NCBI GenBank assembly: GCA_003229755.1
Contig: QIFJ01000279.1
Span: 1 to 13,540, forward strand
Reading direction: 5' to 3'
Length of the DNA stretch: 13,540 nt
Source of the DNA: Pseudomonadota bacterium
GTDB taxonomy: Bacteria; BMS3Abin14
Shown: piece after piece, positions 1 to 4,968 of the stretch
How the letters are laid out: the number at the start of each line of letters is the position of its first letter
Position numbering within the stretch: position 1 is the first letter of the stretch
Translations under genes and position numbers: made by a program
Notes under the pieces: generated by a model
Databases searched by the model: none
Told to the model about the DNA's origin: nothing
The model's input: only the letters and a program-made list of their open reading frames with translations

Positions 1-1098
1 CACAGGGGATGGTTTCACAGCTCCCTTCTGGCATCGGTGGGAACCAGGGGTCTTGCCCCCTATAAAGAGGTATTGACCCACGGATACGTGGTGGACGGTA
101 ACGGGAAAAAGATGTCCAAATCCCTTGGAAACGTGATCTCTCCCCAGGAGATCATCGACCGCTACGGCGCTGAGATCGTAAGGCTCTGGGTAGCCGCGGA
201 AGATTACCGCGAGGATATCCGGATATCTGCTGAGATCCTGCAGCGTGTGTCGGAAGCGTACAGGCGGATAAGAAATACCTGCCGGTACCTTGCGGGAAAT
301 CTATGGGGTTTCGACCCGGAAAAAGACTCTGTTCCGACAGAGGAGATGGAGGACATTGACAGGTGGGCGCTACTGAGGCTTTCAAGGATCACTCGCAGGA
401 TACTTGCGGCTTATGATAATTACCAGTACCACATCGTATTCCACACACTTCACAACTTCTGTGTCGTGGACCTTTCAAATTTCTACCTCGATGTTATCAA
501 GGACAGGATGTACGCTTCCCCTGAAAACTCGAGGATCAGGAGGTCCGCCCAGACTGTCTTCTATCATCTGGCCGAAGCGATCATCAGGCTTATGGCGCCA
601 ATACTTTCTTTTACCGCGGAAGAAGTCTCAGAGCATTTACCCGGCAAAAGGCCCCAGAGCGTATTTCTCACTGAGTTCCCCTCTCCCGTAAAGGAGTGGG
701 AAAACACCGGGATCGAAGACCGCTACAGCTCTCTGTTTGCTGTGCGGGAACTGGTCACCAAAGCTCTGGAGGAGGAACGTCAGGAAAAGAAGATCGGGAA
801 CTCCCTCGAGGCCGGTATCGAGATCTACACCTCCGATGAAAAGATGGTCTCCTTCCTGGAGGGGTTCGGAAGTGAGCTGGCGGATCTTTTCATCAGCTCA
901 CAGGTGGAGGTGATCCCTGACAGAGCACCGCCCTCCGGCGCCGTTACCGATGAGACGATATCGAGTATCGCCGTTAACGTTGTCCCTGCCAAAGGCAGTA
1001 AATGCGAACGCTGCTGGAAGTATACTCCTGAAGTGGGCACTATCAACGACCATCCCGGGATCTGTGAACGGTGCTACAGGGCTCTGGGGGAGGATTGA
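1..1098 (+). CDS. ileS: Isoleucine--tRNA ligase, C-terminal part (5' end outside window)
   Basis: Class I aminoacyl-tRNA synthetase that charges tRNA-Ile in the cytoplasm. The frame is open from base 1, and the residues before the first GTG (HRGWFHSSLL) match the conserved IleS core, so this is a gene cut by the window edge and the GTG at 37 is internal. Visible are the KMSKS signature (109-123, GKKMSKSLGN), the anticodon-binding helical domain (DRWALLRLSR onward, with the typical Y.FH...FC..DLS.FYLD stretch), and a C-terminal zinc finger with two CxxC pairs (CERC at 1003-1014, CERC at 1063-1074). 365 residues are visible; full-length IleS is normally around 930. The stop TGA overlaps the lspA start (TGATG), so the two are translationally coupled. 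No defects are seen. Confidence 0.97.
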   Translation, partial: HRGWFHSSLLASVGTRGLAPYKEVLTHGYVVDGNGKKMSKSLGNVISPQEIIDRYGAEIVRLWVAAEDYREDIRISAEILQRVSEAYRRIRNTCRYLAGNLWGFDPEKDSVPTEEMEDIDRWALLRLSRITRRILAAYDNYQYHIVFHTLHNFCVVDLSNFYLDVIKDRMYASPENSRIRRSAQTVFYHLAEAIIRLMAPILSFTAEEVSEHLPGKRPQSVFLTEFPSPVKEWENTGIEDRYSSLFAVRELVTKALEEERQEKKIGNSLEAGIEIYTSDEKMVSFLEGFGSELADLFISSQVEVIPDRAPPSGAVTDETISSIAVNVVPAKGSKCERCWKYTPEVGTINDHPGICERCYRALGED

Positions 1099-1565
1099 TG
1101 CGTGATCTTTTTCTCTTCCTGCTGATCCTTGCCGCCGACAGGATCACCAAGGTCATCGTGCCCCATTACATGGACCTGTATCAGTCCATTCCGGTGATTC
1201 CCTCCTTTTTCAATCTTACCTACGTCCGTAATGCCGGCGGAGCCTTCGGGATGCTGTCAGGCTGGGACAGTCCGGCCAGAAGGCTCTTCTTCATCGGAGC
1301 ATCCGTATTTGCTATTGTTTTACTGGGTTATCTCTACCGGCAGGCTCGCAGGATTGAATCCACAGCCTTTCGTCTTTCCCTTGTTGGCCTGAGCGCCGGC
1401 GCCTTCGGTAACCTTTACGATCGCGCAGTTACCGGCGAGGTCGTTGATTTCCTCGATTTCTTCGCAGGCCCCTACCACTGGCCGGCATTCAATGTCGCGG
1501 ACTCGGCAATAACTGTCAGCGCAGCGGTGCTCATTGGCCTTTTCGTCACCGGACGGGCTGATTAA
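1098..1565 (+). CDS. lspA: Lipoprotein signal peptidase (signal peptidase II)
   Basis: Inner-membrane aspartyl protease that removes the signal peptide from diacylglyceryl prolipoproteins. The product is 155 residues, normal for the family. The start is ATG 1098, which shares its first base with the ileS stop; GGGGGAGG lies 4 nt upstream. A start at GTG 1071 would add nine residues inside the ileS zinc finger and is unlikely. Family motifs seen: AADRITK (residues 12-18), NAGGAFG (45-51), GNLYDR (104-109) and FNVADSAI (131-138). Asp109 and Asp135 are the expected catalytic pair. There are about four hydrophobic segments. The ileS-lspA pairing is a common bacterial arrangement. Transcription probably stops at the terminator at 1637-1675. 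Confidence 0.96.
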   Translation: MRDLFLFLLILAADRITKVIVPHYMDLYQSIPVIPSFFNLTYVRNAGGAFGMLSGWDSPARRLFFIGASVFAIVLLGYLYRQARRIESTAFRLSLVGLSAGAFGNLYDRAVTGEVVDFLDFFAGPYHWPAFNVADSAITVSAAVLIGLFVTGRAD

Positions 1566-1580
1566 AACCAGGTAGTAAAA

Positions 1581-1595
1581 TCGGTTCATCTCCAA
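1581..1595 (+). repeat. Short copy of the MITE end motif (TCGGTTCATCTCCAA)
   Basis: Fifteen bases here are identical to part of the terminal inverted repeat of the 149-bp element at 4645-4793. They lie between the lspA stop and the terminator. Similarity stops on both sides, so this could be a decayed fragment. One short match alone would be weak evidence; it is listed because the motif occurs four times in the window. Confidence 0.5.
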
Positions 1596-1618
1596 TGCTC
1601 CAATACCAGTCTCTATAG

Positions 1619-1638
1619 CTTTTAACTTTTAACTTTCC
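1619..1638. repeat. Short heptad repeat (CTTTTAA x2)
   Basis: CTTTTAA is repeated twice with exact 7-nt period, then decays into CTTTCC just before the terminator stem. It is the smallest member of the heptad-repeat islands found in most gaps of this window. Confidence 0.5.
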
Positions 1639-1675
1639 GAAAAAAAGCCCCGTATATACGGGGCTTTTTTTTCGG
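1637..1675. terminator. Bidirectional intrinsic terminator between lspA and glnA
   Basis: GCCCCGTATATACGGGGC (1647-1664) is a perfect 18-nt palindrome, preceded by an A run and followed by eight T's, and CCG/CGG extends the symmetry outward. It therefore reads as stem plus U-tract on both strands. It sits 71 nt after lspA and 4 nt after the glnA stop, as expected for convergent units sharing one terminator. Confidence 0.93.
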
Positions 1676-1679
1676 AAGA

Positions 1680-3092
1680 TCAGATATCAAAATAGAGGGC
1701 GAACTCATAGGGGTGTGGCCTCAGCCTGATCGCTTCCACCTCGTTCTCCCTCTTGTATTCCAGCCACATCTGGATGAGGTCTGGAGTGAAGACGTCACCT
1801 TTGAGCAGGAATTCGTGATCCGCCTCCAGGTTGTCCAGTGCTTCTTCCAGTGATCCGGGAGCTGAGGGGATGTTTACCAACTCCTCGGGCGGAAGACCGT
1901 AAATGTTCTTATCCATTGGCTCGCCTGGGTCTATGCGGTTCTCCACACCGTCCAGGCCCGCCATCAGTATAGCTGAGAACGCCAGGTAACTGTTGCATGT
2001 AGGATCCGGTGTCCTGAACTCTAATCTCTTGGCCTTTGGGCTCGCCGAGTACAGAGGGATCCTGATGGCTGCGCTCCTGTTCCTCGATGAATAGACAAGG
2101 TTGATGGGAGCCTCGTAACCTGGAACCAGCCTGCGGTACGAGTTAGTCGTGGGGTTCGTCAGAGCACATAGAGAAGGGGCGTGCTTGAGGATACCGCCCA
2201 TGAAGTGCATCGCCATCTCACTGAGCCCGCCGTAACGGTCACCAGCGAACAGAGGTTTTCCATCCTTCCAGATGCTCACATGGGTGTGCATGCCGGAACC
2301 GTTGTCCTCGAAGATGGGCTTGGGCATGAAGGTAGCTGTCTTGCCGTTATTGCGAGCGACGTTCTTGACAATGTATTTGAACCACATCAGCTGATCGGAC
2401 ATCTCAACCAGGGGTCCGAATTTCATGTCTATCTCGGCCTGACCCGCTGTCGCCACTTCGTGGTGCTCCGCCTCCACCTCAATACCGATAGATTCCAGGA
2501 CCAGTACCATCTCTACCCTGATGGCTGCAGTGCTGTCAGTGGGCGAACAGGGGAAGTATCCTCCACCATGCCGGGGTTTGTAGCCCAGGTTGGGGTCCTC
2601 ATCACGTCCGCTGTTCCACCATCCTTCCACAGAGTCAACAGAGTAGAAAGCTGAATTGGCGTTCTGTCCGAACCGCACGTCGTCCAGGATAAAGAACTCA
2701 GCTTCAGGACCGAAGTAGGCCGTGTCACCAAGTCCTGTAGACTTTAAATAGTTCTCCGCTTTTCGGGCAACGTACCTCGGGTCCCTGGAGTATGACTCCT
2801 TTGTTATGGGATCGACGATGTTGCAGATAAGAGACAGCGTCGGTACCGATGCAAAGGGGTCCATAATGGCTGTTTCGGGATCCGGTACTACCAGCATATC
2901 GCTGGCGTGAATAGGCTGCCAACCGCGAATACTGGAACCGTCAAATCCAAATCCATCCTCAAATGAATCCTCTTCGAGCTGGCTCACCGGCACACCAAAG
3001 TGCTGCCAGGTTCCAGGCAGATCCATAAATTTCAGATCCACCATCTTTACTTCGTTTTTCTTCGCAAATTCCAGGACTTCTTTTGGTGTCAT
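1680..3092 (-). CDS. glnA: Type I glutamine synthetase (beta subtype)
   Basis: Makes glutamine from glutamate, ammonia and ATP; cytoplasmic dodecamer in this family. The 470 residues match the GSI-beta length (E. coli 469). Seen: FGFDGSSIRGW with Asp51, GPEAEFF with metal-ligand Glu130 and Glu132, NGSGMHTHVS (nucleotide/ammonium region), the flap glutamate in GYEAP, and NRSAAIRIP. Tyr398 in KNIYGLPPEE corresponds to the adenylylated tyrosine (E. coli Tyr397), so covalent control by GlnE is likely; the usual Asp after this Tyr is Gly here. The start is ATG 3092 with GGAGG 8 nt upstream. It lies 41 nt downstream of glnB, so the two are probably one operon, ending at the terminator at 1637-1675. 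Confidence 0.98.
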   Translation of the reverse strand: MTPKEVLEFAKKNEVKMVDLKFMDLPGTWQHFGVPVSQLEEDSFEDGFGFDGSSIRGWQPIHASDMLVVPDPETAIMDPFASVPTLSLICNIVDPITKESYSRDPRYVARKAENYLKSTGLGDTAYFGPEAEFFILDDVRFGQNANSAFYSVDSVEGWWNSGRDEDPNLGYKPRHGGGYFPCSPTDSTAAIRVEMVLVLESIGIEVEAEHHEVATAGQAEIDMKFGPLVEMSDQLMWFKYIVKNVARNNGKTATFMPKPIFEDNGSGMHTHVSIWKDGKPLFAGDRYGGLSEMAMHFMGGILKHAPSLCALTNPTTNSYRRLVPGYEAPINLVYSSRNRSAAIRIPLYSASPKAKRLEFRTPDPTCNSYLAFSAILMAGLDGVENRIDPGEPMDKNIYGLPPEELVNIPSAPGSLEEALDNLEADHEFLLKGDVFTPDLIQMWLEYKRENEVEAIRLRPHPYEFALYFDI

Positions 3093-3133
3093 TTTTCATG
3101 CCTCCATTGATTTGGGATTATCCGCAGTATGTC

Positions 3134-3472
3134 TCAGATCGTATCTTCTCCTGTCTCACCCGTCCGGATACGAATAGCACTCTCCACCGGGAAAACAAAT
3201 ATCTTACCATCACCGATCCTCCCCGTTTTGGCAGCTTTAGCGACCGCATCGAGTACATCGTCCAGAATCTCCTCCTTTACCACAACCTCGATCTTCACCT
3301 TGGGCAGAAAATCGACGATGTATTCAGCTCCGCGGTACAATTCAGTGTGGCCCTTTTGCCTTCCGAACCCTTTCACCTCACTGACCGTCATTCCCTGAAT
3401 ACCCAGAGCGTTGAGCGCGTCTTTTACCTCCTCGAGTTTAAATGGTTTGATAATAGCCTCTACCTTCTTCAT
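3134..3472 (-). CDS. glnB: Nitrogen regulatory protein PII
   Basis: Trimeric signal protein that binds ATP/ADP and 2-oxoglutarate and reports nitrogen status to glutamine synthetase control and the Ntr system. It has 112 residues, the standard length. Seen: MKKVEAIIKPFKLEEV at the N terminus, the T-loop with GRQKGHTELYRGAEY (Tyr51, the uridylylation site of proteobacterial PII, and Tyr46), the B-loop TGRIGDGKIFV (about 83-93), and the C-terminal IRTGE. The start is ATG 3472, with AGAGGAG 6 nt upstream. It is the first gene of a glnB-glnA operon behind the sigma-54-like promoter at 3500-3515. It could be called glnK in some schemes, but linkage to glnA favours glnB. Confidence 0.96.
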   Translation of the reverse strand: MKKVEAIIKPFKLEEVKDALNALGIQGMTVSEVKGFGRQKGHTELYRGAEYIVDFLPKVKIEVVVKEEILDDVLDAVAKAAKTGRIGDGKIFVFPVESAIRIRTGETGEDTI

Positions 3473-3499
3473 TTAAATCTCCTCTCGCGGTTCCCTATG

Positions 3500-3515
3500 A
3501 GCAATCTTCATACCA
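3500..3515 (-). promoter_or_regulatory. Sigma-54 (RpoN) -24/-12 promoter of glnB-glnA
   Basis: On the minus strand the sequence is TGGTATGAAGATTGCT. It fits the consensus TGGCACG-N4-TTGCW at all but two positions and has the obligatory GG-N10-GC spacing (GG at 3514-3513, GC at 3502-3501). The predicted start point is near 3489, leaving a leader of about 17 nt that contains the glnB ribosome-binding site. Control of glnA by sigma-54 is established in enteric bacteria; that it operates here is inferred. Confidence 0.8.
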
Positions 3516-3598
3516 AAATAACACTTAAATAATGGCTGCCCTAACCCCTCGTAATAAAAGGAATAAACGATACAATATATCTCCAGTGCCAAAGGATA

Positions 3599-3615
3599 TG
3601 CCGATAATTTGAACA
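3599..3615 (-). promoter_or_regulatory. Candidate activator (NtrC-type) site, proximal
   Basis: The plus strand reads TGCCGATAATTTGAACA, a 17-bp imperfect dyad of the same length and TGC...CA ends as the NtrC consensus TGCACC-N5-GGTGCA, though the inner bases differ. It is centred about 118 bp upstream of the predicted sigma-54 start point and matches the distal dyad at 14 of 17 positions. Confidence 0.5.
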
Positions 3616-3629
3616 GACTGCTTCGATCC

Positions 3630-3646
3630 TGCTGATTATTTGAGCA
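3630..3646 (-). promoter_or_regulatory. Candidate activator (NtrC-type) site, distal
   Basis: The plus strand reads TGCTGATTATTTGAGCA, a 17-bp dyad with TGCT/AGCA arms. It lies exactly 31 bp from the proximal copy, so both face the same side of the helix (three turns), and about 149 bp upstream of the predicted start point. In E. coli glnA the two strong NtrC sites are similarly about 32 bp apart and more than 100 bp upstream. Confidence 0.5.
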
Positions 3647-3885
3647 GATTCTGCCTGTGTTAACAGGGAACTGTCAACCCGAAATCCGTATCTGGTGATG
3701 AATCGTAATGGGCATAGACTGGATTTCAGACGAAGTGCGTCGTCGAAGTCGAAGCATGAGACTCACACAAAGACGCTTTTACTAGGGAGGAGGAAAGAGG
3801 GAAAAGGGAGGAGGTTTGGGTTCACGCAAAGTTCGCAAAGACGCAAAGGAAAACCTGAGTTTGGATTTTAAAAAGAGATTTAACG
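3647..3885. other. Gap between the glnB enhancer and the greA 3' side
   Basis: No gene is seen. The stretch contains purine-rich sequence (GGGAGGAGG-like, 3784-3816) and an ACGCAAAG/TTCGCAAAG/ACGCAAAGG direct repeat of 8-9-nt period at about 3832-3849. The same CGCAAAG phrase recurs at 8933-8950 and 11642-11650. Short open frames here are not convincing. Confidence 0.6.
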
Positions 3886-3926
3886 TAAATCCCTCCCCCT
3901 CGAGGGGGGAGGTTAGGTGGGGGTGA
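3886..3926. repeat. 41-nt C/G-rich palindromic repeat, copy 1
   Basis: The core CCTCCCCCTCGAGGGGGG is centred on CTCGAG and can form a strong stem. It is followed by AGGTTAGGTGGGGGTGA. It is identical at 40 of 41 positions to 11691-11731, in the same orientation. It lies just downstream of greA on the minus strand but lacks a T-tract, so it is not an ordinary terminator. Confidence 0.85.
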
Positions 3927-3951
3927 ATCACTGGAACCTGGGGCACGCCGA

Positions 3952-4425
3952 TTACGGCAAAGATATTTCCAGGATCTGGAGCTCGCGCATTCCTCTGGGA
4001 ATGACAACTTGAACAAGATCGCCCACCTGCTTGCCTATGAGAGAGCTGGCCACTGGCGAGGTTACGCTGATCCTGCATTCTGCCACATCGGCTTCATCTG
4101 CGCCCACGATCTGGTAGCAGACCTCCTCATCAGATTCGAGGTCAAGGACTGTCACCATCACACCGAACACTACCCTGTCGGTGCTCATCTTTGAAGGATC
4201 AACTACCTGGGCGTTGGCGATCTTGTCCTCGATGTCTCTTATTCGCTTTTCGATGAAGGACTGCCGTTCCTTTGCCGCCTCGTATTCGGCGTTCTCCGAG
4301 ATGTCACCGTGATCCCTGGCGACAGATATCTCTTCTATCACCTTGGGACGTTCAACTGATTTGAGCCTCTTCAGCTCCTCCCTGAGCTTCTCGAGCCCCT
4401 CGGGTGTCATTGGATGCCTGGACAC
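3952..4425 (-). CDS. greA: Transcription elongation factor GreA
   Basis: Binds RNA polymerase through the secondary channel and stimulates cleavage of the 3' end of backtracked RNA. With the GTG start at 4425 the product has 157 residues (E. coli 158) and begins MSRHPMTPEGLEKLREEL, typical of the family; GGAGG lies about 10 nt upstream. The longer frame up to 4551 reads through the promoter and leader hairpins and is rejected. The N-terminal coiled coil carries the acidic tip DHGDISENAEYEAAKE, with the tip Asp/Glu residues that position the cleavage magnesium. The C-terminal FKBP-like domain ends VTSPVASSLIGKQVGD...IPRGMRELQILEI. It appears monocistronic. Confidence 0.95.
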   Translation of the reverse strand: MSRHPMTPEGLEKLREELKRLKSVERPKVIEEISVARDHGDISENAEYEAAKERQSFIEKRIRDIEDKIANAQVVDPSKMSTDRVVFGVMVTVLDLESDEEVCYQIVGADEADVAECRISVTSPVASSLIGKQVGDLVQVVIPRGMRELQILEISLP

Positions 4426-4485
4426 TTTTTTGAAACCTCCGTTTAGATATGAACCAGACTGGTTATCCCGGCAAGACGCCGGCTG

Positions 4486-4515
4486 AAAAAGAATCCACCC
4501 GGCAATGCGGGTGGA
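4486..4515 (-). terminator. Terminator-like hairpin in the greA leader
   Basis: On the minus strand an 8-bp perfect stem (CCACCCG/CGGGTGG plus an outer pair, 4494-4501 with 4508-4515, six-base loop) is followed by TTCTTTTT. It lies between the predicted promoter and the greA start. A second hairpin (CCGGC/GCCGG, 4468-4482) follows. This would give early termination with a very short leader RNA, or attenuation. Confidence 0.65.
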
Positions 4516-4522
4516 CAGGTTC

Positions 4523-4551
4523 TGTCTACCGTTGTTTGGGTCAAATGTCAA
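4523..4551 (-). promoter_or_regulatory. Sigma-70-like promoter of greA
   Basis: On the minus strand a perfect -35 TTGACA (4551-4546), a 17-nt spacer and TAGACA (4528-4523) as a weak -10. The predicted start point is near 4516, giving a leader of about 90 nt that begins directly with the terminator-like hairpin. The -10 matches only three of six positions, so this is moderately supported. Confidence 0.5.
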
Positions 4552-4566
4552 TTGTATATTGTTTCG

Positions 4567-4615
4567 AAATTGGAAATTGGGTTTAGAACATTAGAGCATT
4601 AGATATTAGAACATT
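4567..4615. repeat. Heptad-repeat island upstream of greA
   Basis: Seven consecutive 7-nt units in register, such as AAATTGG (twice), ACATTAG and GAACATT. Noncoding and A/T-rich. It starts 16 nt beyond the greA -35 box. Confidence 0.6.
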
Positions 4616-4644
4616 CTTTCATTTGACCTGAATGGCGGGTGTCT

Positions 4645-4793
4645 AATTTCGGTTCATCTCCAAATTAGTTGGTAGGATTTCGGTATAGTGTATTCATAGG
4701 GCCGGGCTTTTGGGTGTAATCACTCGGGTTTATTTTTCCGGAACCCATGCATTATGTATTGACCACCAACTAATCGGGAGATGAACCGAAATT
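4645..4793. mobile_element. 149-bp MITE-like element with 29-bp terminal inverted repeats
   Basis: The left end (4645-4673) begins AATTTCGGTTCATCTCC; the right end (4765-4793) is its reverse complement with 27 of 29 positions identical. There is no open frame inside. A 76-nt piece (4651-4726) recurs inverted at 12032-12107 with about 67 of 76 identities and no gaps, and 15 nt of the end recur at 1581-1595. These are the marks of a non-autonomous repeat family. No clear target-site duplication is seen, and no transposase is present. Confidence 0.75.
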
Positions 4794-4808
4794 GGAAATT
4801 AAGTTATA

Positions 4809-4843
4809 GGCGCTGGGCGTTAGGCTCTGGGCCATGGGCTACG
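4809..4843. repeat. Heptad-repeat island (GGCnnnn units)
   Basis: Five successive 7-nt units each begin GGC: GGCGCTG, GGCGTTA, GGCTCTG, GGCCATG, GGCTACG. Noncoding, between the MITE-like element and the dinG-like gene. Confidence 0.6.
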
Positions 4844-4919
4844 TCCATAAAATCTCAATTCTTCAAAGATGTTGACCGAAACACAAACCTCATAGCTCAC
4901 AGCACATCGGTTGTTTTAA

Positions 4920-4968
4920 GCCTATAGCCTGTTTTACGCATCACGCGTTACGCGTTACTCATCACTTT
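4920..4968. repeat. Heptad array abutting the helicase stop codon
   Basis: Seven units in perfect 7-nt register: GCCTATA, GCCTGTT, TTACGCA, TCACGCG, TTACGCG, TTACTCA, TCACTTT. The last unit begins with the reverse complement of the stop codon (4962-4964) of the helicase gene. Read on the gene's strand, each of the last five units carries TAA or TGA at the same place. Confidence 0.75.

Noticed and set aside
2181..2654. 157-codon plus-strand frame opposite glnA
   Set aside because: It is the antisense shadow of a conserved gene; no family resemblance.
4426..4551. N-terminal extension of greA
   Set aside because: It runs through the predicted promoter and two leader hairpins; the GTG at 4425 with GGAGG gives the family's normal length and N terminus.
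4645..4793. Integron attC site or cassette
   Set aside because: No GTTRRRY/RYYYAAC core pair in the right arrangement, and no integrase; the 29-bp inverted ends fit a MITE better.
4920..4968. CRISPR-like repeat array
   Set aside because: The period is 7 nt without spacers; no cas genes.
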